From: an uncultured Mailhella sp.
GTDB lineage: Bacteria; Desulfobacterota; Desulfovibrionia; Desulfovibrionales; Desulfovibrionaceae
DNA length: 46,625 bases
Direction: 5' to 3'
Assembly (NCBI GenBank): GCA_944323575.1
Contig: CALUTB010000012.1
Span: forward strand, 1-46,625
Within the stretch, counting starts at the first letter, position 1. Each line of letters opens with the position of its first letter. This document shows, in pieces, positions 1 to 8,243 of this stretch. Below the pieces are notes generated by a model. That model saw nothing but the letters and a program-made list of their open reading frames with translations. It was not told the DNA's origin and ran no database searches. The translations under genes and the position numbers were made by a program.

Positions 1-2122
1 CGGCCTTATCTTCACGACAGGAAAGCGTGCGCTCCACGTCGATACGCTTGATTCGGGTTCTTTCGTCCGTAATGAGCTCGAGTACCTTGCGCTCATCAAT
101 GGTCAAGTCAACGGTGGTAACATCTGCCCTTGTGACTTCGGCACCATCAGCACATGAAGACTCTGTCTCCACCTGAACGTCCAGATCTTGCCACGTTTTG
201 CCAACAGGAAGCTGCCATGTCCGAGTCTGTCCTTCAAGTCCTGGCGCGGTTTTACATTTCTCCCACCTCAGTCGGCAGATGGCTCCTTCAGATTCAAAGG
301 CCCGCCGCAATGCTGGATTATTTTCTTTCTCGGCTTCAAGATCGCCCCGACCTTCTATCTTCAGGATGTTCTGGCTTTTGCTAGCGAGGTTGGACGAACC
401 TTTGAAGCTGTTACCATCCTTTGTAGCATGGTGAACTATTATAACAGCAGCCCCAAGACGTTCTAAATTGCGAATTACTGCAAACAATGCATCTTCATTT
501 CCGCGAGCTGATGTCGGTGCCAGTGTAATAAGATTGTCCAAAATCACGACATCACACCGGTTTTGCTGAACGTAGGTACATACTCTCATACCAAGATTTC
601 CATCGAGAAGATTACAGTCATCAACTTCATAGGAGCGAGTTGGAATAAAGCTTATGCGGCCAAGATCATCATCGGTTAGCTCATATGCGCTTGCCACCTG
701 TTCGTACCGGTTGGCAAGCTCCTCTTCCGTAAGTTCGCCATCGACAATAAGAACTTTTCTCTTGCTACCTGTATTCGCAACTCCAAACATCGATTTCCCG
801 GAAGCGATAGCCAATGCAAAACTGGCAGCTATCATACTTTTACCTGAGTTCGAGCGCCCCCAAAGTAGTGAAATCTGACCGACGTTGAAGATACGGGCCA
901 GATCAGATTTGTAATTTTCTGTATGGCCACGGCTCAGATCAGAAAATTTCTTTACTTTTGGAAGGTCTTCAGAATCTATGGTATCAATAGAAGCGTTCTC
1001 CACTGGGATCATGCCGATGTCTTTCAAGAATCTTTCGAACTCCTCTGGTGTCATAGCGTCTTTGTTCAGCCGATATAAGAGTGCTGAAACGTCTTCTACC
1101 CGCTTCAAACTCGTAGCGTTGCGGTGAAGGTTCTGCTCCCATGCCTCGCCATCGATAGCAGAATCATCATCCGCGAGTAAAGGCCAAGGGTAGATTGCGG
1201 CATCCGCATTGACAGCCCGAAGTAGTTTGACGACATCGAAAACTGCAAGAAGCCCTTCTCTCGAACAATCTGGCAGCAGAACAACCTGATGGTGAGCAAG
1301 CACCTTGAGCTCTGCCCCTTTGGCGGCTTTTGTTCCACCGACGATGCCAGAAACTACCGACTCCTTGGTAGAAATTTCAGCCCTGTTCACCTTCTGCCGT
1401 AACGCAAGAGCCGTGTGCAGATCAAGATGCAAAAAAACCGTGGATGCAGGGTTAGCGTCAATCTCGGTCGCCCCCAGTGGTATGTTCGGCGCACAGCATT
1501 GGCCCAACCTCAAAACCGGTGCAAGATTCCCCCATCTGTCCTTGAGAGGAGTTCGTGCTGCCAACAGGTGGAAAAAGCGGCCAGATTTTGACTGAAATTC
1601 CATCACTGCGTGAGATACACTGCCCCTGAAATCGCGCTGAAAATCCGTGCAGACCGAAGAGTAAACCTCGTCTCCAACTACAAGCTGGGAGGGAAGTTGG
1701 CTTGTATCCGTTTTTTCCCAATAATTAGTTGGGGCTGTTGTTGGAAATGTTTCGAACAGGTTTTCTGGGGAGATGCCGAGAAGACGTCCGAGAACCAATG
1801 CCCTGACGACACGAGGGAAATTCAGCGTACTCGCCGCCTCCTCGATGATAGATGAAGGGCGTCTTCCAGGAAAATTCCCAATCTGAATCAAAAAGTCGTC
1901 GCGCTCGTCATCTGCAAGTGAGACAAAAAGTTCTTCGACGCAAGATTCAAAGACCTTCTCTTTGAATGGATCAGCCAAACAAGTAGGAAGTTTTGCTTTT
2001 GAAACTCTCTTTATCAGATCGATAACAAAATGTGAAAGTTGAACATTTTTTCCCGAAAATACTGGACGTAGGTTGCAATTGTACGAAAAAGTTCCATTTC
2101 TATACACAGGATATTGTATCAT
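1..2122 (-). CDS. RecA-like (AAA_25/RepA-type) replication ATPase, partial
   Basis: The frame is open from an ATG at 2122 to the window edge (707 codons), so the C-terminus is missing. The start follows an AGGAG ribosome site. Roughly the first 420 residues are poorly recognisable, but a stretch reading VVLLPDCSREG followed by a helix resembles a Toprim core (inference). Then comes a P-loop ATPase: Walker A GRSNSGKS at about residues 421-428, Walker B CDVVILDN, and a downstream IIVHHATKDG of the kind seen in RepA and DnaB-like hexameric helicases. The visible end, around VLELITDERTRIKRIDVE, looks like the start of a winged helix. The family normally unwinds or loads at plasmid and element origins. 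The upstream neighbour, 71 nt away, is an AlpA-like regulator, so the two are probably co-transcribed. The exact family is not certain. Confidence 0.7.
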   Translation of the reverse strand, partial: MIQYPVYRNGTFSYNCNLRPVFSGKNVQLSHFVIDLIKRVSKAKLPTCLADPFKEKVFESCVEELFVSLADDERDDFLIQIGNFPGRRPSSIIEEAASTLNFPRVVRALVLGRLLGISPENLFETFPTTAPTNYWEKTDTSQLPSQLVVGDEVYSSVCTDFQRDFRGSVSHAVMEFQSKSGRFFHLLAARTPLKDRWGNLAPVLRLGQCCAPNIPLGATEIDANPASTVFLHLDLHTALALRQKVNRAEISTKESVVSGIVGGTKAAKGAELKVLAHHQVVLLPDCSREGLLAVFDVVKLLRAVNADAAIYPWPLLADDDSAIDGEAWEQNLHRNATSLKRVEDVSALLYRLNKDAMTPEEFERFLKDIGMIPVENASIDTIDSEDLPKVKKFSDLSRGHTENYKSDLARIFNVGQISLLWGRSNSGKSMIAASFALAIASGKSMFGVANTGSKRKVLIVDGELTEEELANRYEQVASAYELTDDDLGRISFIPTRSYEVDDCNLLDGNLGMRVCTYVQQNRCDVVILDNLITLAPTSARGNEDALFAVIRNLERLGAAVIIVHHATKDGNSFKGSSNLASKSQNILKIEGRGDLEAEKENNPALRRAFESEGAICRLRWEKCKTAPGLEGQTRTWQLPVGKTWQDLDVQVETESSCADGAEVTRADVTTVDLTIDERKVLELITDERTRIKRIDVERTLSCREDKA

Positions 2123-2193
2123 AGATAATCTCCTGAGAAGGGGACTTCCAGTGGCATTTGAGCGCATCCGACTGAAAAGCCCCCTTTCGAGGG

Positions 2194-2442
2194 TCAGTCG
2201 GAAGACGCAGACTCGCCAGCACTATTGCTATCAAGCCAGCCTTTGAGCCACGCAAGGAAGGAGTCGCGCTCATACAGGACTTTACCGCGCGCAAAAGTGC
2301 AGGGGGGCCCCTTTTTTTGGGAGGCGAGATTTGCCAGCGTGCCGGGAGCGATGACGCCCGGCATAAGCTTCGAAATGGCACTACGGCCAAAAACAGCGGG
2401 GAGAGAGTTCGACAGAGCGTCGATGATGAAACAGGCAGACAT
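2194..2442 (-). CDS. AlpA/excisionase-like helix-turn-helix protein
   Basis: An 82-residue protein. I chose the ATG at 2442 because an AAGGAG site lies 6 nt upstream; a GTG-type extension to 2460 would bury that site. The middle (AISKLMPG, PGTLANLAS) matches the two-helix DNA-recognition unit of MerR/AlpA-type proteins. It is followed by the short wing and the ARGKVLYERDSFLAWL tail that is typical when such proteins carry a 'gene name plus W-L' C-terminal helix. Proteins of this group regulate excision and replication genes of integrative elements. It sits just upstream of the replication ATPase and points the same way, so it is likely the promoter-proximal gene of that operon. Function is by analogy. 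Confidence 0.7.
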   Translation of the reverse strand: MSACFIIDALSNSLPAVFGRSAISKLMPGVIAPGTLANLASQKKGPPCTFARGKVLYERDSFLAWLKGWLDSNSAGESASSD

Positions 2443-2482
2443 GACAAGCTCCTTACACAATGCCTTGGAACTAGGAGCAGGT

Positions 2483-2504
2483 GCGAAAAGGAACCTCTTT
2501 TCGC
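2483..2504. repeat. Hairpin in the leader of the left AlpA-like gene
   Basis: Perfect 8-bp inverted repeat GCGAAAAG / CTTTTCGC around a 6-nt loop, 40 nt upstream of the start at 2442. There is no T-run on the minus strand, so it is not an obvious terminator. It may be an RNA structure in the 5' leader or an operator. Confidence 0.4.
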
Positions 2505-2596
2505 GTCGTTATCCCCTGCTAATGGGATATCATGTCCACTGGAAAATGTGGGAGAACTATAATTATTTCAGTAATATGCGAAGACAAAATTTCTCA

Positions 2597-2609
2597 GTAT
2601 CTCGGAGAT
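2597..2609. promoter_or_regulatory. Dyad operator candidate upstream of the left AlpA-like gene
   Basis: Perfect palindrome TATCTC-G-GAGATA, followed by a second partial dyad (CGGAGA ... TCTCCG, 2603-2623) that shares its right half. Overlapping dyads between an element edge and its regulator gene suggest a repressor site. The rest of 2505-2960 has no supportable gene. Confidence 0.35.
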
Positions 2610-2960
2610 ATTCCAGGTCTCCGGGAAGGATATTTTTTCCTTCTTACACAGGCACGCCCTCTTTTTTACGCGCCGATGAGTCACCTTGCTTCATAATGAC
2701 GAATCCGTCAAGCGCCTCTGGAGTCTCTGATCTCCTTGATGATTCTTGATGGAGTTTCATTGCTTTTCACTGAGCTTCACCGTTCTGCTCTCGACCGTCG
2801 AAAAAATTTTTTTTTGAAGCTGTATCGAAGAGATGCTCTTTTACGCCATACAACGAAGCTGAGCCGTGTAATATTCTCCCTATGTTGCCTGAAAATCTTG
2901 CCTCAGCCTCACTCCATGTCATCGAAAATGAGGGAAACCGCAGGGAGAACATTCGCTGTT

Positions 2961-2996
2961 AAAAGAAAATGCCCTCACGATTTTTATCGTAAGGGC
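2961..2996 (-). terminator. Terminator facing away from the left tRNA-Asn fragment
   Basis: On the minus strand an 11-bp stem (GCCCTTACGAT / ATCGTGAGGGC, one G-U pair) with an AAAA loop is followed by ATTTTCTTTT. It lies 9 nt beyond the tRNA 3'-end repeat. In the uninterrupted locus it would terminate tRNA-Asn transcription. Confidence 0.65.
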
Positions 2997-3004
2997 TTGA
3001 TTTC

Positions 3005-3053
3005 TTTGGCTCCCCGAGACGGACTTGAACCGCCAACCTAGTGATTAACAGTC
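3005..3053. other. att repeat (3' end of tRNA-Asn), distal copy
   Basis: Exact 49-bp copy of 10480-10528: the 3' acceptor, T arm, variable region and anticodon arm of tRNA-Asn, read on the minus strand, plus one flanking T. Beyond the repeat the sequences diverge at once. It marks the integrase-distal boundary of the element. No functional tRNA is present here because the 5' half is absent. Confidence 0.9.
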
Positions 3054-3157
3054 TCTGTCGCTTAGTTGTTTTACGTTTCTTTTCTTTGGAAACCTATTGT
3101 ACTCAAAGCATATTAGTTGTATCATCTCTTATCAAGTAAGACGTTTTTTTATTTTTC

Positions 3158-3177
3158 GTGGGTACCCAGTGGGTACC
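3158..3177. repeat. Candidate integrase arm sites, left end
   Basis: Two direct copies of GTGGGTACC with an 11-bp period (3158-3166, 3169-3177). They lie 105 bp inside the left att repeat and just upstream of the integrase start. A variant pair (GTGGGTGCC/T) with the same period and orientation sits at the right end. One helical turn spacing fits cooperative binding by the integrase arm domain (inference). Confidence 0.5.
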
Positions 3178-3202
3178 TGACCCCACAAAAGGAGCTGAGA
3201 AG

Positions 3203-4420
3203 ATGAAATTTACCAAGCGTGAAATTGAGGCAATCAAGGCAACCGAGAAGCGGCAAACCTTTTTTGACGACGGTATGCCCGGGCTTGCTCTGCGTGTCAG
3301 TCCGACGGGGCACAAGTCTTTCTATTACAGCTACCGCCTTGGCAAAGGGAGAGGCTTTGACAAGAAATGGGTTCATCTTGGCAGCTTTCCCGTGATGACC
3401 GTGGAGCAGGCAAGGGAAAAAGCAAAGCTGATGGCCGCAAGCCTTCAATTCGGACAAGACCCGGCAAAGCAGATTCAGGAAGATAAGGAAGCTCTGAGCA
3501 TGAAGGAGGCCCTTGAAAAATTCAGAGATGAGCATATTGCCAAGCTCAAGCCGCAAACCCGGCAATCCTATGAAAGGCTTATCGAAAAGCTTATCCTTCC
3601 TTGTTTCGGCAAGATGAGGGCCAAAGATGTGACATACGCCGATGTTGCCGGTTTTCATGCGCGGCTGAGGGAAACGCCTTATCAGGCCAACCGCGCTTAT
3701 GCCGTGCTTTCCAAGTTTTTCAACTGGTGTGAACTTTGCCGATATCGGGAAAGAAACACCAACCCTTGCGAGGGGATAACCAAGTATAAGGAAAAGAAAC
3801 GGCAAAACTTCATGGGGGCTCATGAACTGGGTATCTTGGGAGAGACGCTTTCCCGTATGGAAATGACATGGCATGAACGGCAGAAGACAAAAGAGAAACG
3901 CACGGCTCCCCTTGTGGATACCATTACCCCACAGGCGGCAGCGGTAATCAGGTTGCTCATGTTTACCGGGGCGCGCGTGGGAGAGATACTTTCCCTTGAA
4001 TGGGCAAACATCTACTTGGAAGAAGGTATTGCCAAACTGCCGGATTCAAAGACCGGCTTTAAAATTCTGCAACTCACACATCCCGCCGTTGTCGTGCTGA
4101 AAGGTATCCCGCAAGTAGACAGGTGGGTATTCCCGTCCGATTCCGAATGCGGGCACATGGTTAATATTAAGGATGCATGGGGGGATGTACTGAAACAGGC
4201 CAATCTACCGGGCTGGAGGCTTCATGATTTGCGTCATGCCTTTGCTTCCGCTATGGTCAACGGAGGTGCAAGCTTGCCCATCGTGGGAAAAATTCTCGGG
4301 CACAGCAACGCCAGTACAACACAACGCTATGCCCATCTTGAGGAGAACCCGGCAAGAAAAGCGGCGGAACAGGCGGCAAGCATGATTGCCCACGCCATAG
4401 AGGACAGGAAAGAGAGCTAG
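3203..4420 (+). CDS. int: P4-type tyrosine integrase
   Basis: A 405-residue site-specific recombinase that would insert and excise the element at the tRNA-Asn 3' end. The start at 3203 has AAGGAG 8 nt upstream; the longer frame from 3158 merely reads through the arm repeats. An N-terminal DUF4102-like arm-binding domain (residues ~1-90, with FFDDGMPGLALRV) is followed by a core-binding SAM-like domain (~95-180) and the catalytic domain. The catalytic set is visible: R258 in TGARVGE, H341 and R344 in HDLRH, H367 in LGHSN, and nucleophile Y376 in RYAHL. Length and order match P4-like integrases of genomic islands. It lies 150 bp inside the left att repeat, the usual place. A strong terminator follows, so it is a single-gene unit. 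Confidence 0.95.
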   Translation: MKFTKREIEAIKATEKRQTFFDDGMPGLALRVSPTGHKSFYYSYRLGKGRGFDKKWVHLGSFPVMTVEQAREKAKLMAASLQFGQDPAKQIQEDKEALSMKEALEKFRDEHIAKLKPQTRQSYERLIEKLILPCFGKMRAKDVTYADVAGFHARLRETPYQANRAYAVLSKFFNWCELCRYRERNTNPCEGITKYKEKKRQNFMGAHELGILGETLSRMEMTWHERQKTKEKRTAPLVDTITPQAAAVIRLLMFTGARVGEILSLEWANIYLEEGIAKLPDSKTGFKILQLTHPAVVVLKGIPQVDRWVFPSDSECGHMVNIKDAWGDVLKQANLPGWRLHDLRHAFASAMVNGGASLPIVGKILGHSNASTTQRYAHLEENPARKAAEQAASMIAHAIEDRKES

Positions 4421-4439
4421 TAATTTCAAACGCCCATGA

Positions 4440-4465
4440 CGCCCCCCCTTACCGGGGGGCGTTTT
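4440..4465 (+). terminator. Terminator after the integrase
   Basis: GC-only stem (CGCCCCCC / GGGGGGCG) with a TTACC-type loop followed by TTTT, 20 nt after the integrase stop. Confidence 0.8.
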
Positions 4466-4499
4466 GGACGAGCCCCGCGCCGGGCAGGAGAAAAGCTGT

Positions 4500-5159
4500 A
4501 TGGAAAATAACACCACACAAACACTAATGTCTTTCAACGAAAAAATGGCGGAACAAGATAAACAAGACGAACTTAAACGCTGGGACTACTGGTTTGACCT
4601 TACCTTATGGGATTATAGAGAAGCAATACGCCTCATTTGCTGTGGCCCTAGAGGATGTATAGAACAATGCATCAAAGATGTTGAAAATCCTAGTGACGGA
4701 TACCGTGAAAATTTAAAATGCTTTTACGAATATAATGATCCGCATATTAATAATGTCAAAAAATGTCTAAATATCTTTGAACGAGATAAGCTTCCCCCAA
4801 GAATTACCCCTGATAGTTTTATACAATGGGCTCGAACAAAAAAAACTATCAGCCTTCCTGAAGAAATGAATAAAAGATTTCTCAATAAGCCTCTCAAAAA
4901 TCAAGGAGGTTCAAATAAAGAACACGATAAAATCAAAGCTACTAAAGAAGTATGTAGAAACATAGCATCAGATATCATCAGCTCTCAGGACTATAATAAC
5001 AAAATAACAGAAAATGATTTTATAGATAAAGTAGCAACTTCTATGAAAGCCAATGATAAAGGGCATCTTTTCCAAAAGACCGCTGCTAGTGATTTTTTCC
5101 ATGACTCTACCGAATTAGCCCTATATAAAAGAAAAAGGGGAAGACCTAAAATTTCATAA
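4500..5159 (+). CDS. Hypothetical protein with C-terminal AT-hook
   Basis: A 219-residue protein of unknown function. The ATG at 4500 follows CAGGAG with 9-nt spacing; an upstream in-frame start at 4464 overlaps the integrase terminator and is unlikely. The protein is charged and largely helical, with several Trp and Cys residues near the N-terminus (WDYWFDLTLWDY, ICCGPRGC). It ends in KRKRGRPKIS, whose RGRP core is an AT-hook that binds the minor groove of AT-rich DNA. The gene is clearly AT-richer than the integrase before it and the helicase after it, which suggests separate acquisition. It has its own terminator, so it is a monocistronic cargo gene. A role in element regulation or defence is possible but nothing in the sequence proves it. 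Confidence 0.75.
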   Translation: MENNTTQTLMSFNEKMAEQDKQDELKRWDYWFDLTLWDYREAIRLICCGPRGCIEQCIKDVENPSDGYRENLKCFYEYNDPHINNVKKCLNIFERDKLPPRITPDSFIQWARTKKTISLPEEMNKRFLNKPLKNQGGSNKEHDKIKATKEVCRNIASDIISSQDYNNKITENDFIDKVATSMKANDKGHLFQKTAASDFFHDSTELALYKRKRGRPKIS

Positions 5160-5163
5160 AAAA

Positions 5164-5188
5164 ACACCCGCCATGCGGGTGTTTTTTT
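5164..5188 (+). terminator. Terminator after the AT-hook gene
   Basis: Stem CACCCGC / GCGGGTG with a CAT loop and a following run of seven T, directly after the stop codon. Confidence 0.85.
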
Positions 5189-5345
5189 ATGCGAATGCTA
5201 ACATAGCTAAATATCATATAAAACAGCACCAATAAATTGATATTAAAAAATCAAAAAACAAAAAATACCCTCAAGTATACATTTCTTTTCCCCTTCTCCG
5301 ATAGGTTGATAAAGTGCCCTCAGGATATCTTTTGAGGAGGCACTT

Positions 5346-5558
5346 ATGCTTATTTCGGACATAACAAGAACTTGGCTCACTGTACCGGAAGCCGCCGAAT
5401 ATCTCAGCTGTTCTCGCAGTATGCTTGATAAAGACCGCGTAACCGGTCTTCTCGGCATTCCCTTCTCTCGCCTCGGCAGGCACATCCGCTACAGCCGCAA
5501 GGCTCTCGATGCTTATCTGGAAGCCAATTCTACCATTGCTACGGAGGTGAAGGCATGA
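5346..5558 (+). CDS. AlpA/excisionase-family DNA-binding protein
   Basis: A 70-residue MerR/AlpA-type helix-turn-helix protein. TVPEAAEYLSCSRSMLDKD is the classic HTH_17 recognition unit, followed by the wing (FSRLGRHIRYSR) and the C-terminal helix KALDAYLEAN. GAGGAGG lies 5 nt before the start. Proteins of this type serve as excisionase or as activator of the integrase/replication operon in P4-like elements. Its stop overlaps the start of the PrimPol-helicase gene (ATGA), so the two are translationally coupled, which points to control of replication. It is a functional counterpart of the left-element AlpA-like gene at 2194-2442, but the two share little obvious identity. Confidence 0.85.
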   Translation: MLISDITRTWLTVPEAAEYLSCSRSMLDKDRVTGLLGIPFSRLGRHIRYSRKALDAYLEANSTIATEVKA

Positions 5559-8095
5559 AGACCATTCTTGACTACGCCCTGGAATACGGTCAGCGGGGTT
5601 GGGCTCCTATTCCTCTTACTGCACATACGAAAGAGCCTTGTCTTCGCGGCTGGCCTAATGTGGCTTCCTCCGATGAAGCCTATATCAGGCAACGCTTTAC
5701 TCATCATAACGGCAATATTGGCATTGTCTGCGGCAAGAAAAGCAACCTGCTTGTTATTGATGTGGATATGCCTGACGGGCCTGCAAGCTTGGAACAGCTT
5801 GAAAGCCAGCTGGGTAAATTGCCTGACACCCTTTCCCAGACAACAGGCGGGGGAGGCAAGCAATTCTTCTTCCTCTATCCTGACGGTGTAGAAATTGGGA
5901 ACTCTGTGAAAAGGCTTGGAGCATGTATAGATATACGCGCCAACAGCGGACAGGTTGTCGTCCCTCCTTCCATTCATCCCAACGGGAAACAATACAAATG
6001 GGATAACGACCTCTCCCCTGCTGCCCTGCCGCAAGCGTGGATTGACTATCTTGTTCAGTTGAAGCACTCCACCCCCGCGCACCCCGCTCAACCTTCTGAG
6101 CTGGATGAAACCTTTGTACTTCATCCTTACATCGATAAGGCTCTATCTAATGGTATGCAGAAGATAGCCAACGCCGAAGAGGGAACAAGAAACACTACCC
6201 TCTTCAAAGTCGTTGCCGGTTTAGCGGGCTTTATTCCCTCAGGGCTCCTCGGAGAAAATACCTTGTATGACCGCGCAAAGAAGGCTTTTCAAGACTGCCA
6301 TCCTGACGGCATGGACGAGCGGGAATTTAACGACACTTTCAACAGTGCCGTAGAAACGGGCAAACAAACGCCTCGGGAAATTCCCGATAAGTTACCCGCA
6401 GGATTTTCCATCATCAGTACAGGGGATAGGGCTGGGCTCTACTACACCCAAAAGAAAGGGCAACTTTCCACAGAAATTCGACTGGGAGCGCCGCTTTATG
6501 TGCGGGGGTATATCCGGGATAATGCAAGCTCCAACTGGGGACTTTTGGTTGAATGGAATGACCCCGACAACGTACTGCACAGGGAAGCCCTCTCTCTTGA
6601 AGCCTTGTCCAGCAACGACAGTTCCGCGTGGAAAACTCCGCTGGCTCAGGGCGGTTGGGCTATACAGGGGGGCAAGACGGGGCCCGAATTTGTACACCGC
6701 TATCTTACCAGCTTTGAACCCTCTCGGCGGTTGTTGGGCGTTCCCTGCACGGGCTGGCATGACGATGTTTTTGTTCTCCCTGAGCAAATTCTGCCGGATT
6801 CTAAAAAGGAGGAGGTTATTTTACTCAACCCTCCAAGACAGAACCCCTATAGCCAATCCGGTACGCTGGACAAATGGAAGGAACATATTGCCTCCCATGC
6901 CAAGGGAAACAGCAGGCTCATCCTTGCGCTTTGCGCGGCGTGCGCCGGGCCGCTGCTCCATCTGCTGGGACAGGAGTCGGGAGGATTCAATTTCGTGGGC
7001 GCAAGTTCAACAGGGAAAACCACCGCTCTGCTTATGGCCGCAAGCGTCTGGGGCAAGGGAGCCGTATCCAACGGATATATCCTCACATGGAGAGGTACTG
7101 ACAACGGTTTTGAAACTCAAGCCGCTTTACATAGTGATACTCTTCTCTGCCTTGATGAACTTTCTCAAGCTCCGTCAAAGGTGCTCTATGAAGCTTCCTA
7201 CATGCTGGGGAACGGCCAAGGCAAACAACGCGCAACCCGCACAGGAGCAGCGCGGGATGTCCGTTTCTGGTGGACAATGATTCTGTCTACAGGGGAAGTC
7301 GGCATTGCCGCCAAACTTGCCGAGGAAAAGCGGGCTACACGGGCCGGGCAGGTTGTGCGGATTCTGGATATCCCCGCTGATGTCGGGGAGAATATGGGTA
7401 TTTTTGAGGAGCTTAACGGCGCGGCTTCATCGCGTGAACTTGCCGATACCTTACGAAAAGTGACCGCGCTGTATTATGGTACCGCCGGGCCTGCATTCGT
7501 CAACAGCATCATTCCCAAGCTGAATGACCTGTTACCTACGGCAAGGGAAATGTTAGACACCTCGCTTAATCAACTCTGCTCCTCTTCTGATGATGGACAG
7601 GTCAAACGAGCCGCCGCACGGTTTGCCCTATGTGAAACGGCTGGACGGCTGGCTGTAAAGTACGATGTTTTACCTCTGACAGATGAAGATATAACAAAAG
7701 GTATCAAGAAATGTTTTGATGCCTGGATTGCTGAACGGGGTACAACGGGAGCTCTTGAGGATGCTCAGATAGTGGAGCGGACGAAACAGTTTCTTGAGCT
7801 CCACGGGCCGAGCAGGTTTGTTGATTTGGATTCTCCTGAAGTAACTGTTGGCAAGACAACTAACCGGGCAGGTTTTAGGCAAACAAAGCAGGGTAAGACC
7901 GTCTACTATATTCTGACCAACGTGTTTAAAAATGAACTCTGCCAAGGCAGTCCAGCAGACAGAGCGTGCAAGGCATTGATGAACGCGGGGCTGCTGATTC
8001 GCCAGAGTAACGACAGGTACACCACGAAACTTCCTAAAGAAGTTTCCGACGTCGGCAGAGCCAGCGTGTACGCCATCAGCATTTACGACAACTAA
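5555..8095 (+). CDS. Bifunctional primase-polymerase / DUF927 helicase
   Basis: An 846-residue replication protein. The N-terminal ~190 residues form a PrimPol (primase-polymerase) domain: the acidic metal pair D69-V-D71 in LLVIDVDMPDG, a GGGGKQFFF strand and a GQVVVPPSIHPNG strand typical of the family. A DUF927 superfamily-3-like helicase follows from about residue 300: Walker A GASSTGKTT at 482-490 and Walker B LLCLDE with D534-E535. The last ~100 residues look like a winged-helix tail. Together these would prime and unwind the element's own origin. The start overlaps the stop of the AlpA-like gene. The next feature downstream is a large palindrome that may be the origin. Replication of the excised circle is the likely role, comparable to the alpha protein of P4 although the domains differ. 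Confidence 0.92.
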   Translation: MKTILDYALEYGQRGWAPIPLTAHTKEPCLRGWPNVASSDEAYIRQRFTHHNGNIGIVCGKKSNLLVIDVDMPDGPASLEQLESQLGKLPDTLSQTTGGGGKQFFFLYPDGVEIGNSVKRLGACIDIRANSGQVVVPPSIHPNGKQYKWDNDLSPAALPQAWIDYLVQLKHSTPAHPAQPSELDETFVLHPYIDKALSNGMQKIANAEEGTRNTTLFKVVAGLAGFIPSGLLGENTLYDRAKKAFQDCHPDGMDEREFNDTFNSAVETGKQTPREIPDKLPAGFSIISTGDRAGLYYTQKKGQLSTEIRLGAPLYVRGYIRDNASSNWGLLVEWNDPDNVLHREALSLEALSSNDSSAWKTPLAQGGWAIQGGKTGPEFVHRYLTSFEPSRRLLGVPCTGWHDDVFVLPEQILPDSKKEEVILLNPPRQNPYSQSGTLDKWKEHIASHAKGNSRLILALCAACAGPLLHLLGQESGGFNFVGASSTGKTTALLMAASVWGKGAVSNGYILTWRGTDNGFETQAALHSDTLLCLDELSQAPSKVLYEASYMLGNGQGKQRATRTGAARDVRFWWTMILSTGEVGIAAKLAEEKRATRAGQVVRILDIPADVGENMGIFEELNGAASSRELADTLRKVTALYYGTAGPAFVNSIIPKLNDLLPTAREMLDTSLNQLCSSSDDGQVKRAAARFALCETAGRLAVKYDVLPLTDEDITKGIKKCFDAWIAERGTTGALEDAQIVERTKQFLELHGPSRFVDLDSPEVTVGKTTNRAGFRQTKQGKTVYYILTNVFKNELCQGSPADRACKALMNAGLLIRQSNDRYTTKLPKEVSDVGRASVYAISIYDN

Positions 8096-8104
8096 TATTT
8101 TGCA

Positions 8105-8206
8105 GGGGGTATATAAAAAACAACGGGACAAACGGGACAACGGGACATAACACGCCCCATCATGTCCCGTTGTCCCGTTTGTCCCGTCAAAAAAATATAT
8201 ACCCCC
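8105..8206. repeat. 102-bp palindrome with GGGACA iterons, candidate origin
   Basis: Inner arms 8123-8148 and 8162-8187 are perfect 26-bp inverted repeats around a 13-nt loop. Each arm contains three copies of CGGGACA with 9- and 8-bp steps. Outer arms (GGGGGTATATA at 8105-8115; TATATACCCCC at 8196-8206) extend the dyad, separated from the inner arms by an unpaired A-rich/A-rich bubble. The structure begins 10 nt after the PrimPol-helicase stop. Iterons plus AT-rich flanks fit a replication origin recognised by the neighbouring protein. A bidirectional terminator is less likely because the hairpin has six GC-rich iterons and outer arms. Confidence 0.6.
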
Positions 8207-8243
8207 GCAACTTTTTCACTGAAAAAATCAAAAGGAGAACAGT

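Larger units (their letters stand above)
1..3004. mobile_element. Right-hand part of a second integrative element (runs off the left edge)
   Basis: This stretch carries a replication-type ATPase and an AlpA-like regulator on the minus strand. It stops at the left tRNA-Asn 3'-end repeat (3005-3053). These gene types belong to integrative elements rather than core chromosome. I infer a second element sharing the tRNA-Asn site in tandem with the one at 3005-10528. Its integrase and outer att repeat would lie left of the window and are not visible, so a decayed remnant is also possible. Confidence 0.55.

Noticed and set aside
2225..2749. 174-codon plus-strand frame
   Set aside because: Antisense to the AlpA-like gene, which has a ribosome site and a recognisable helix-turn-helix.
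2736..3041. 101-codon frame ending in APRDGLEPPT
   Set aside because: This ending is the well-known false translation of a tRNA 3' end; here it is the left att copy.
3158..3202. N-terminal extension of the integrase
   Set aside because: It reads through the arm repeats; a proper ribosome site precedes 3203.
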